Assembly (NCBI GenBank): GCA_021018815.1
Contig: JAITYX010000156.1
Coordinates: forward strand, 62,001 to 126,000
From: Talinum fruticosum
Taxonomy: Eukaryota > Streptophyta > Magnoliopsida > Caryophyllales > Talinaceae
Length of the DNA: 64,000 nucleotides
Direction: 5' to 3'
The notes below the pieces were generated by a model. It ran no database searches, had not been told where the DNA came from, and was given only the letters and a program-made list of their open reading frames with translations. Both the position numbers and the translations under genes were made by a program. Below are positions 1 to 11,061 of the stretch, in pieces (within the stretch, counting starts at the first letter, position 1; the number at the start of each line of letters is the position of its first letter).

Positions 1-58
1 TTTCTCTCTCTTCAGCTCCATCTCCTCTCTCTCCACGGGCAACTGTCTTCTCTCTCGC

Positions 59-2651
59 ATGGAGGTTCTCTCTCTCCCTTCACCTCTCTAATTGTTACGA
101 AATTTGGTTCATTTTGTCTGTTTTGATTGTATCTTCGTGTCTCAGTTGTGTCGGTGGAAATGGTCGGTTATATTTTCTGGGTTTTTCCAAATCCCGTTTC
201 TCTTCTGCTGATTGTTGTTTGACTTCTTTGATTATGAATGTGGGAATCTATAAGAAAGAGCTCTTATCTAAATGCCCCAGAAAGAGAAAACGGGGTGAGG
301 AAGGAAGGGAAGGGGGATATTTCGTCTGGTTGGAATTGGAGTTTTTCTCATTTGGTGGGTTGAGTTGATGTTTGACGAGGGCTAATTCAATCCCCTATGT
401 GTGAGAAAATGCTAAACAATTGTTCCTAACATAGTCGTGGATATGAGAAGACATGTTCTTTGAGCTGTTTCTCAGTTACTATGTCTATCATTTTTGGTTG
501 CTTTGGGGTGAGAGGATAGTGTTCTTTGTTGCTTGCTATGTATGTTCCGTGGATTCTTCATTTTGCTGGGGTACCCGTGTCGAGTGCTCAACTCTACTGC
601 CTGATCTTTTGAACTGGAAAAACTTAATTGGAGGAAAATGGGAAGATAATGGAAGGAACTGGAAGAAATTAACAAGTCTAGTTTACAAGAAAGTGGAAGA
701 AACTAGAAGATTGTTGAGTGTTATAACATATAGACTAATGTGGAACTGAATTAGACCAAAAGTAAACTATATCATTATGATAGCAGACTGCATAACTGGG
801 CTGGGGAATGTGTTACTTGATTTATTGTTCTTCTTCCATTTTTTACGTACTTTTTGAATCCCCTATGGATGCACCTATACCTCGAATCACTGTGCCCAAG
901 CATCCCTTCACCTATACAACATTCAGGCAATCAGATTCAAAACTAACATTCATGAGACCGAACAATCCCACCTCCCTGTCTTCACCTCCTCTTTTCTGCC
1001 TTGCAATCCTAAAAATCAAGAGCATTTCGAAGTTTGTGAAGTTATTCTTCTAAACACCCTTCTTACTGGCTATTTGAACGCCAAATTGACACTCATTTGG
1101 GTTCCCTCTGCCTTTGGAGATCTCACCATACATACTCCCTTGTTTCTTTGCTGCTTTTGGTTTTGAGTGAAGGATCGGGACATTCACAATATAATAGTCT
1201 GGTTTTAATTGCAGAAATACTCTTCTGAAGGTGACAAGAATAAAAACAAAGCAATGGTGGATCAATTGCGACGCTATGGAGTAATCCATTCGGAGAAGGT
1301 CGCAGAGGTGATGCAAACTATTGATAGGGGCTTGTTTGTACCTGAGGATACTGCTGCTTATGTAGATAGCCCCATGCCAATAGGATTTAATGCCACCATA
1401 TCAGCTCCTCACATGCATGCGACTTGCCTTGAACTATTAAAGGACAATCTGCAGCCTGGCATGCATGCTTTAGACGTTGGTTCAGGTGAGCTTTTTGTGT
1501 TCTCTTATATCTTCAACTGTGTGCTTATTCCTTGGAGTTGCAGAGTACAATGATATTGGTGGCTTTAAACTTGTAGGATTATCCAAAGAGAATGCTGATG
1601 TTATTTTCCTGTACTTATAGGATTCTGTGCATGACGACATTCTTGTTTGTACCTCATTTCATTGTTAGGCAACATACATACATTTGAAACTATCAACCTT
1701 TTCTTGACATGCTTATTGTATTGACAAACTTCTTCCATACAAGCAGAGGAAATTAGTTGCCATATTATACTCTGGCTGTTTTTTTTCCAAGTTGTTATCT
1801 CAAGCTCCCCAAATGGCTGTACGAGAAGAAGGGGACAAGATTTTCATTATGTCAGGCTACCATGCCTCATAATACTAGTTTCCGGCTTATATTGACGAGG
1901 AAGTGTGTATCAGTTGTGGTCCTATTGCCCTGTGGGTTGAGTTAGGGATGAAGTGACACAGGATTGAGTTTTAGCATTATTAACTAAGATACTGAGCTTG
2001 TTATGAGTTCATGACAGTTGTATGGACTTCAGGCTTCATTACCCTCCAAGCTGTATACTCTACTATCTTGGAGGAGCACGTGACATTGTCTTTATTCTAT
2101 ACGATGCTTGCAGGTACCGGATATTTGACTGCATGTTTTGCTCTAATGGTTGGATCACAAGGTCGTGCAGTTGGGATTGAACACATACCCGAACTAGCCT
2201 CTTGGTCTATACAAAACATCGAGAAAAGTGCTGCTGCTCCATTGCTGAAAGAGGGTGCATTGTCAATTCAAGTTGGTGGTAAGACACCCCCACCCCTCTC
2301 CCCAGGAAAGAAAGGAAGAAAAATGCACCCAATGATGTACTTGTTAAAAACTTCAGAAGTGGTGCCACAGATATATCATCTAATATAAGCTTAATGGTGA
2401 CAGATGGAAGGCTAGGATGGCCAGATGCTGCACCTTATGATGCGATCCATGTTGGGGCGGCAGCACCAGAAATTCCAAAAGCATTGATCGAGCAGCTGAA
2501 GCCTGGTGGGAGACTAGTTATTCCAGTGGGGACATTTTTCCAGGACTTACAGGTGATCGACAAGCAGGAGGATGGATCCATCACTGTCAGAACTGAAACT
2601 TCTGTTAGATATGTTCCCTTGACAAGCCGAGAGCTGCAGTTACGTGGCTAA
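59..2651 (+). CDS. PIMT1: Protein-L-isoaspartate O-methyltransferase (four exons)
   Basis: Repairs isoaspartyl residues in aged proteins by methylation from S-adenosylmethionine; plant forms act in the cytosol and are tied to seed longevity. Proposed coding exons are 59-64, 1215-1485, 2114-2278 and 2404-2651, all with GT..AG introns, giving 229 residues, close to Arabidopsis PIMT1 (about 230). Visible family motifs are YVDSPMPIGFNATISAPHMH, the SAM-binding DVGSGTGYLTACFA split by intron 2, PYDAIHVGAAAPEIP, LKPGGRLVIPVG and the C-terminal VRYVPLTSRELQLRG. The least certain part is exon 1: ATGGAG followed by GT at 65 is in phase with exon 2, but a longer N-terminus starting before the window (as in targeted PIMT2 forms) cannot be excluded. 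The CT-rich leader at 1-58 would be 5' UTR. No frame breaks are seen. Confidence 0.9.
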
Positions 2652-3874
2652 TCCTACTTTGTTGAGTTAGTAGTTGACTACTGTGTTGGTGCAGTTTGGT
2701 ATATTCGTTCTATGGATGCCGACATTGTGTAAATAACAAGTTGTGTCCCTCCCATTCCCTAAAAGTCATATCGTCTCCCCTTGGCTTGTCATCAATCTGC
2801 AGACTGCAGTACATTAAGCCATTCTCTTTGTGACTTCTTTGCTCTGATGGAGATACTTCTTGTCACGCTGTGAATTCTATGGTCATGAGTATTAAGCCCC
2901 TCTCATATGTGACTTCTCTTCATGGATATGTTATTTCCTGAGTTTTATGCTATATGCGAAATCCCCTCACCCAATTCTTAATGTGCGAGGTGAAGATGAG
3001 CTTGTATTCAGAATTTTCTATGAGCACAAGAACTTGTAATGGTTAAGTTGGGGTGGCATCGTCCATATTGAATGCCACTTTCAGAGTTTCAGTTCTCGGG
3101 TAACTGTTGGCTGAGTAGCATGGAGTTAAGAGTTACGACGTCTTGTTTTTCGTCCTGGTTAGTAGGAGATCAGCCTAGTGCTGTAGCCTGTAGCTGTGCG
3201 AGTTACCGCTCCATTTTCTCTCCCTCCCCCCTCTTTTTGGTTTACTCTTTTTCAAAAGGATCTTTCTGAGTTACTGCTTGACTAGGAATATAGGCCTAGG
3301 ACTACTCTACTATGTAATTTGCATTGCTTGAATTACTGCTGGTATAGGTTGAGTTTTAGGTACAAGATCACTCCCAACGTATGATATGAAGTGGCTGATC
3401 ACTCCAATTTGGCTTTTAGAAGCATTCGCCCACTACACATCCAAAGGAAACACTTTTGGATCATGTCTTAAACTGAAATCACCAAGTGACAAATACCACA
3501 GTTGTGTACTAGTTTAAGGGCGGTTTGCCTTGAGCTGATACAAATGTCTTATTTCTCAGGTAAGTTCCAGAAATTCAAAGTTCTTTCAAGCAATGCAATC
3601 TCATTGGAGGGCAAATGCCTTGAGAATACAGGATGAATACTTGCATATGTAAGATCAACGAAACAAACGTGAAAACCTTCAGCAGAACTCATGTATATAC
3701 TGTTGCTATATGATGATCATAAATGCCGCTTTTGCAAGAACTAACTAAAGAATCACAGCATTCATTGGGACTGCTGATAAATTCCGAGCTACAAAGAGTC
3801 TTTGACCAAAAGAAGGGGGCCTAAGGGGAAAAACATAACTAATATCAATCAGCACACTTGTTTCTTCCTCAACA
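2652..3874. other. Convergent 3' ends / spacer
   Basis: Stretch between two tail-to-tail genes (PIMT ending at 2651, the RNA-binding protein ending at 3875). It should hold both 3' UTRs. Reading frames inside are short and show no recognisable protein. No repeat structure was noticed. Confidence 0.6.
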
Positions 3875-6669
3875 TCAAAAGCTTCGCCTTGGTCTGTCTT
3901 CAGCGACATTTACCCTGATTGCCCTTCCATCCAAGGTCTGCGATAACCACAAAACACTCAGTAAAGTAACTAGACACAGCAAGATACATGCAGTCCTACA
4001 CTGCATTAAGCACATGCATGCATACAGTCATCCATATCTGTGTTTACTTGGACCTTTCCTCTTAGGATGACTATGTGTATCAAGCACTTGACGCCTTGAG
4101 CCTTTCACATGGGTAAAGTCTTATAGATGCTCTTCATTTTAGACCTAACAACACAAATTTCATAACAAGACTAACATACATCCATCTTTGTCATTTACGA
4201 TGCTGCATTGATTATCTCAAAACTGTCGAGATATCTCTTTTTTAAGAAAGGGAAAGCATGTTAGACTACCTGGCCATCAAGAGCAGAAATTGCATCATTC
4301 ATCTCCGACTCAGAAGCCATGGTGACAAAGCCAAAACCACGTGAACGGCCGGTCTCCCTATCTGAAACTACTCGTGCGCTTAGAACTTTCCCATGTTCAC
4401 TGAAAACTTGCTCAAGACGAGCATCATCGACATCCCATGGAAGGTTGCCAACATAGATTCTGAAAGACGGCTGAAACTCTCTAGGTGGCCTTTCAGGGCG
4501 TGCTCCTCTTGGAGCAGCTTTGTTTACAGTTAAAATCCTTCCATTTAATTCCTGTACAAATTATGAGTACCCCATAAATTGATGATCCACAATTTCATCC
4601 AAAGAAATACATCTAAATATATGCAAACCACATTAATTCCGTCTTGTCTATTCCATCCTGAGCTGCATTAAGCATCAATTATTTTTTCCAAGAATTAGGG
4701 GAACATCAAGCACATACACATTATACATTTGACATAAAACCCATCAGCAAACAGAAAGGCACTAGAAGGTTCACTATCAGACAGCACAATTAGTCTTGCT
4801 CAACGAAAACATTGTTGTAACAGAGAAAAGGAGCGCCAAGTCTTTTTGGATGTCAAAATGCTTTATTCACTTCACATCCCCATACAATTCCTAATTACTT
4901 CTCAATTCAAAGAAATTTGAAAGTTAACTACAAAAATTCTGCAGAGGTAGCAAGCCATAACATTATAGAGCACATGGCCATAAAGAGTGTAGGATAAATG
5001 GAGAAACAAAGCCTTCCATCATATCATGAAATGATCTCCATTTCTGCTCTTCAATCATGCAACTCATCCAAATATGAAAAAATTGTAGAACAAGTTGCAT
5101 TTAATTTATATAGTAGGTCTTACATGAGATCGTCTCACCTAAAAGTTATTGTGTGATAGAAACTGTTATGGTGACTTCAATTACATAGATGGTGACTAAT
5201 AATTCATTTAGGGGTGACTCCAATAAAAGCTACCTCTTAACAAATTATAAGTTATTGAAATCACTCTATTATAAGTTATTAGTCATATTAAAACCTTTAA
5301 AAAGTCACATCTAACAAAGTCTGTCTAACAACAAATCTTATGAAAGATGGTCTCATATAAGAATTTGTGTTTCTACAAAAAGGCTTGCAACCAAAGCGTC
5401 AAAATGTTACAAAAGCCCTCCACATTACCCTATCCATCCAAAGAGTCTACAATTGTTCACTACACAAAGCAAGGAATTCAATTTCAGTACAGAACACTTT
5501 TTATTAACTCATAGTCCTCTAGAAACTCTTTATTTAATCTTGGAACATACGGGTAGCTTAATGAGTTGCAAATTAAAGTAAATTTCATCATTAAAGCAAG
5601 GAATTCAATTGCAGCACAAAGCACTTTTTATTAACTCATAGTCTCCAGAAACAATATCTTTTATCTTGGAACTAACGGGTAGCTTCATAGGCTGCAAATC
5701 ATAGTTAACTCCATCATTCACCTTACCTAAAAATGCATTAAGTTTCTAAATTTCACAAAATTATGACAAGATTGTCATTCAGAGAGCATATATGTCATTC
5801 AGAGCACATATAATAGCTCCATTGCAGGATAAAATCTGCATTTGATCAATACAACTAGTTTCAAAACATATAATCATCATTTTCTGGAAATGCATCAAGA
5901 ACAAGTCCCAAAAATGAAGGAAATAACCAAACTCAAAATTAGCGAGACTTACATAACTATTGAACATTTCCACGGCCTTTTCAGCTTCTTCTACAGTACT
6001 CATTGTTACAAACCCAAACCCTCGACTCCTATCAGTCTCCCTGTTGTAAATAACCTGAAAAAAAAAACCAGAAAATCACTAATTCAATAATATAACTAAG
6101 ATCAGCACCAAAAAAATAATATAATTAAGATGAATGGAACTTTGGGAATGCAGATTATATGGGTCAACTAGGCTAAGAAACCGATACCTCAGAAATCTCA
6201 ACAACCCCAGCCCCCTCAAAAGCTGAGCCAGTTTTTCACTGTCAACATCATAAGGCAAATTACCCACAAACAATTTAGCATCTTCAGGGGGTTCAGGGAA
6301 GCCTTCTCCCTCATCTTCTTCCCCAACACCAAAAACTTCAGCCTCGGCGTCCCCAAATTCTTGGGCACCCCAATTGGCCCCTTCTTGGTCTGAGCCTTCA
6401 TCAAGCACAGCATTTGCGCCCTCTTGCTCCCAATCTGAGGTCTGCGCAACGAATGAGATAATTCTCGAGGAAAGGGTGGGTTTTTGGAGAGACAAAGCAG
6501 AAAACTGAGTGGAAGAGAGAGAAAGGGAGAGAGGGAGCTTGTTGGGTCTGGATGAGATTGAGAAATAGAGGGATTTGGGATTAAAAATGGAAGGGATGTG
6601 GAAGGAACTAGTGAAGCAAGTGTTGGACATTGAAAGGGTTTTGAGGAGGGGATTTGATGATGTTGCCAT
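3875..6669 (-). CDS. Chloroplast 31-kDa-type ribonucleoprotein, two RRMs (frameshift in exon 1)
   Basis: Nuclear-encoded plastid RNA-binding protein of the cp31/cp33 class, which stabilises and helps edit chloroplast mRNAs. Coding exons on the minus strand are 6669-6188, 6054-5953, 4551-4270 and 3937-3875. Order: Ser/Thr-rich transit peptide starting [19 protein letters not shown], an acidic segment ([20 protein letters not shown]), RRM1 ([40 protein letters not shown]), a basic linker ([14 protein letters not shown]), RRM2 ([40 protein letters not shown]), ending [15 protein letters not shown]1 and RNP2 are intact in both domains. One base is missing in the four-base A run at 6218-6221 (plus strand): upstream the frame reads EKLAQLLRG, while the conserved continuation [11 protein letters not shown] lies one base away and joins exon 2 in phase. 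With the base restored the protein would be about 309 residues. Either an assembly error or a recent null allele; I favour the former. Confidence 0.88.
5112..5365. mobile_element. MITE-like element inside an intron
   Basis: In intron 2 of the cp31-type gene. TCTTACATGAGATCGTCT near the left edge and AGATGGTCTCATATAAGA near the right edge are imperfect inverted repeats (about 15 of 18 positions pair), with an AT-rich core and no coding potential. A related motif, GAGACCATCTTATGAAA, occurs near 45285, suggesting a dispersed family. Exact ends and a target-site duplication were not resolved. Confidence 0.45.
5466..5718. repeat. Intronic tandem duplication, 2 x ~127 bp
   Basis: Two adjacent diverged copies (5466-5592 and 5593-5718), each starting AAAGCAAGGAATTCAATT and containing CACTTTTTATTAACTCATAG and ACGGGTAGCTT, each ending CATCATT. 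They lie in intron 2 of the cp31-type gene and have no coding potential. Confidence 0.85.
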
Positions 6670-6697
6670 TGTGAAGAACGGGAAGAAAGAAGGAATG

Positions 6698-6748
6698 GAG
6701 AGAGAGAGAGAGAGAGAGAGGGAGGGAGAGAGAGGGAGGCAAGAAGAG
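6698..6748. repeat. (AG)n microsatellite in 5' UTR of the cp31-type gene
   Basis: An uninterrupted AG run at 6699-6720 continues as a purine-rich imperfect tract to about 6748. On the minus strand this is a CT-rich leader starting about 30 bases upstream of the start codon at 6669. CT-rich 5' UTR tracts are common in plant genes for plastid proteins. Confidence 0.8.
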
Positions 6749-6839
6749 GAAGAGGAGGAGGAAGGGTTTAAGGGAGGGAGGGTAAGGATAAGGCGATGAG
6801 TTGAGCAGAGAAGAGAGGCTTCGCAGAAGAAACAAAAAT

Positions 6840-7499
6840 CAAAAATCTTAACACCACTTCACCTCTTCCCCCACCCACCCCATTGACAGAAACTAGGTAT
6901 GCTGAATCAAGGGTGTACAAGGAGCCACGTCATCATTTTGGGTCCTACCATGATGGGCTGACGGCTGAAATGGAGTTAGCTGGTTGCATTCCGATCATTT
7001 ATTTTCACATTCCAAAGGCTTTAATTACTCGAGTAAAATAAATAATGAGAGTGTTACTTCACTTAATTGGAAAAGTTTTTAAAACTCTTTATTAAAAAAT
7101 TGAGTTTAAATTTTATTTTATTAATTTTTAGGCCTTATTTAAAATAAATATCAATAAATATAATTGTTATGTAAACTAATTTTAAAGTCTGTATTATGCA
7201 TGAGTTTGTTTTAAATTTGACTTAAATTAAACTATAAAACATTATTTTACATTTTATGGTTTCTTTTTTAAAAATAAATATATTCATCAATAATATGTAT
7301 GTGCGCTTGCGTGCCTCAAAATCCAAAAAAGACTATAGTTGTATTTTTTATTTAATTTCCTTCTCTCATCATAAATGCAAATTTAAATAAATTTTAATTT
7401 TTTTATTATATCTTTAACTAAATTATAAATTATAATTGTAATTTAAACTCTAAAATGTTGAATCATTAGTTACATGTTAATCTTTGATATCCAAACTGA
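6840..7499. other. AT-rich spacer, nothing recognised
   Basis: Upstream of the cp31-type gene. The first 200 bases should contain its promoter; no clear TATA element was fixed. The rest is AT-rich with no coding or repeat signal that I can support. Confidence 0.5.
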
Positions 7500-7760
7500 A
7501 GAGGAAGCAGAAGGTTAATTCGAAGTCGATCTTCTTATTGATGATATTAGTATGCTTAGTAGTAATTTTGATTTTGTTGTTTTTTCTTTTGTAAACAAGA
7601 GGGGAACAAAGTTGCCCATTTTATAGCTCATCTTTAACCCTATGTTTTAGGGGCTCAAATTTGGCTTGAGGATGTTCCGGATTGTATCTTCGATCCGTTC
7701 CTTGATGATCTTTGTCATATATTGGCTCATGATGAATAAAATTTCATGTTGGTTATTAAA
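7500..7760 (+). pseudogene. RNase H domain relic of a LINE-type element
   Basis: Conceptual translation in shifting frames gives EVDLLIDDISMLSSNFDF, then SFVN, GNKVAHFIAHL, and WLEDVPDCIFDPFLDDL followed by a stop. This order (FVNR..GNKVAH..LA, then W.EDVP..I) is the C-terminal part of the plant RNase H domain (RVT_3) found in LINEs and related genes. At least one frameshift (AGGGGAACAAAG) and an internal stop show decay. A run of eight to nine A lies at about 7749-7757, consistent with a truncated LINE and its poly(A) tail. Confidence 0.65.
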
Positions 7761-9452
7761 AAAAAGGTTACATATAACATGTGTCAAGCATACATATTTA
7801 TATAAAATAAATAATTAAATATGGATTGTAATGCATAATTAAGCATTGAAAGTAATAAGCATCTTAAGTTGGTAAAATTATTTGTTGATTCATCCCAAAG
7901 AAATTCTGGACAACCAAAGTGACTCAAAATGTTTACAACCGTCGGATCACATCATGGGCCACTGAAGAGCCCAAGGGCATTTCTCCTTTGAGTGGGTGAT
8001 AAAATTAAATGGGCCATCTTCTGTTTTATCCTCATTTACTTGGGCCTCTCCAACGGCTGTACATCTCCTTATTTCATATCATACATCCAGATCAATGGAT
8101 TCTGTGACATATTATAATTCCGGAGTGAAATTTGATATTTTCGAAAAAATGGGGCCATCAAAATATACAAATTATGTCTATACGTTTAAATTACCATTAA
8201 TAATATTTTAGACTTTTAAAACTCACCTCCTCTATTTTCATGGTCTTCTTTCCAAATAAGATTAGATCTTTTCCCAAAATTATATCATGTCATCAGATTG
8301 ATAGACCTCAATATATGGTATAATTATTAATGGTGGTATAATTTGTACTCCTGATGTCCATTTGATATCAATATTTCACTAACAATATTTTATACTATAG
8401 ACATGGTCTATGATATGACGCAATTTGAAGGAAGGAATATAATAATTTTTTAGAAATAGGCACCATGTAAATAGGTGGTGATGCGAGTTTTAAAAAATTA
8501 AAATAAAATATGGTAACATGAGGTCTATAAATTCGGATTTATGGTATAATTTATATATTTTACCTTGAAAACCACCCTAGATATTGTCATTTATTTACCA
8601 AACCAAAAAAAATTATCATTTAAGATTGAGGCTCATTTAAATGATATAAATTCATTATTTAGTTTAATGCATAAATAATAACTAGTAGTGTAAGTAAATG
8701 TAGGAGTTATTAAAGCGGGAAAGTTTCATATTGACAAATTAAGAAGCTTTGAGAATGTTTATATAAGTTTATGAGTTATTCTTCATATTTCCAATTAGTT
8801 TCAGGATGGAAAATCATAGACTTGTATACATTGTTTGGTTGAATTAAGAATTTCTTTCGATAATTTTTTTTTTTTTTTTGTATGAGATGCTAAGGTTAGT
8901 ATTATTAAAAAAAAATCTCAAAGTTAATATTATCATGAGCCAAATTAGATTATATTTTTTTTTTGAGAAAAGCCAAACTAGATTACATTAATATAATTTC
9001 AAAACAGTAACAAATTTCACATTCTGTTCCGTTATTAATTTGGATCACAGCAGTTGATTTCATGTACATCAGGTTTGGTACATGGATCCATTCTAAGAGT
9101 TCTCGGTTGAGTTTGATGACCCATGTAAGGAAAACAGGTTGTCAGTCTCAGACCTTGCCTAACCGAAAATATTCTCTTTCGATCACACTGTGCTTGCTGA
9201 GGCCAAAAATCACAGCAGCAACAGCAGGAGGAGACAAAGACATCCTTAATTAATTACCCACCAAAAGGTCATCCTGATAAAAGAACATCTGTCACTGTCT
9301 TCCTTCCCCAAAAAAGCCGATCGTGACCTCCATTGGAGACTGTTGAGGGTCGACTTTGGAAGGTCATTAGTAAACCTCCCTAAGCAGAACTTTCGGGATA
9401 TGGATTTGAATCTGAACCTGGGTCGGAATTCCTCATTCATAAATATGATTAA
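7761..9452. other. AT-rich spacer, nothing recognised
   Basis: No convincing exon or transposon protein. Poly(T) runs near 8860-8880 and 8950 and recurrent TATGGTATAATT phrases (about 8315, 8540) hint at decayed MITEs, but no element with both ends could be fixed. Confidence 0.45.
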
Positions 9453-9728
9453 TCAACTATGATAATGACTGACACCGCGCCTCTTAGTCCTGTAGACAAC
9501 CACAAAGTCTTCATTGCATATACAGGAAATAACTAATGTTTAATCAGGTGATACTCAAGGCACAAATTATGACATTGTACCAAAATATAAATGATCTTAC
9601 CTAGACTTTGTTGTCAATGTGCTAATCACAACAATATTTCTGCTGATTCGAAAAGGAAAACAGTTGAATGGGGTGATACCTCAAATTATACAGGACCTCG
9701 TACAACCAATAGGTACCCACTGCAGCAC
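9453..9728 (-). pseudogene. Possible last two exons of an unrecognised gene, or a relic
   Basis: On the minus strand a 49-base candidate exon (9728-9680) is bounded by CAG and GTATC. It splices in phase to 9489-9453, which is preceded by CTACAG and ends in TGA. The joined reading is AAVGTYWLYEVLYNL followed by RTKRRGVSHYHS and a stop. I do not recognise the protein. No matching upstream exons were found before the ProT gene at 11062, so this may be a gene fragment or chance. Confidence 0.25.
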
Positions 9729-11061
9729 CTGCGGAAGACGTCACAGAATACGGACACAGTGTTAGGTTGATCATCGAAACGAGGACTAATTTTACACGAT
9801 GTGTGAACTGACTGAGCACTTCAATGTATAAGTGAAGTTGCTTAACGCTACTGCCCACTAGGCAAGTCTTTGAATATCCAATCAAACACGTTTTGAATAT
9901 ATGGTTTAAGTTAACAACTTTTGTAGCCTTCTCTTTGATAATGTTTGTATTGATAAAGATGCAAAGATAAAGAAGAACCAACATGATGGCGACTTGCACT
10001 GCTATTGATGAGTGGGATCTTGCTAATGTACGTAATTACAAATGCTTAGCTTTATCAGGCGCTCTTTCACACCAGCTCGGCCAAGAAAACTTGACTTATT
10101 ATGCCATGACTGTAAGTTATAATACGTAAATCCGCAATTGCAATAGGATATTTCTAAATATGTTGATGCACCAAGCAATACCTCTGCAAGATCTCATCAT
10201 TATAATATGAACAGTAGAAGCACTTATCTGAAGAAAACAGGCAACTGATAGTAGTGGGTTAAGGGTGGTGGCAAGAGTGAAAGATACTTTCGATAGATAT
10301 TCTTAGTTATTTTGGTACACTCTAGATTAAAAAACTTTCGACTACCAAATATTACACAGAAAAGAAAGCGGAGGATAGTTGCACAATGCATTTTGCGATA
10401 AGCTACTATAGTATAAGCTAAAGGAGTTGCCATATAGCTTTCGGGTTGTCCAAAAGTCAGCTCATTCACATAAAACTCTGGTAAACGGAAGATGTCAGAA
10501 CTTAGACTTCAACTATTGATTCGCTGAACACACAATTGCATTGCGGTTGAACAGCATGGTGCACTCACTCACCAGTATTTTAACACAATTTAGCCGGCAG
10601 ACAGAACATTTAGTCATAAGATCCCAATATTGACGGAGTCATAAGAGAAAACATATAAATTTTACGACGTATGCTTTGAGCTACTAATATTTTTAGCAGC
10701 CAATATGGACAAACGAAGACCATATAAGTTGATTTCCTGGAAACTTTCCTAGTGACTGCTTTAAAATAATTAAAAACTGAAGACCTACGTAACACACTAT
10801 CCTATGCAATTATTGAGAGATCATGTGACCAGTTTTGTCCACTCAAGATCAGGAACCCAAAGCTTGAGGGGTGGGTGGGGCAGGGGATCTTTGACTTAAT
10901 CATACCGATATGCATTAACTTATATAAACACAAAGGAAAGGATATGTACAAAGCACAGATGGACCATGTCCCAACAATTTAAATTCACTCTTCTTAGTGG
11001 TTTTTCCATACTCTGTCCTTGAGAGCAAGCAATTGGCAGTTGTAACTGTGGGAAGAAATCC
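9729..11061. other. Upstream region of first ProT gene
   Basis: About 1.3 kb without a supported gene. It must hold the promoter of the transporter starting at 11062. Short open frames on both strands show no domain. No unambiguous TATA element or repeat was fixed. Confidence 0.5.

Noticed and set aside
453..1316. Short frames inside the first PIMT intron and opposite exon 2
   Set aside because: No conserved motif; they fall in intron sequence or antisense to a clear exon.
6575..6835. Charged or Leu/Ser-rich frames over the purine tract
   Set aside because: Shadows of the (AG)n leader and of the cp31-type transit peptide exon.
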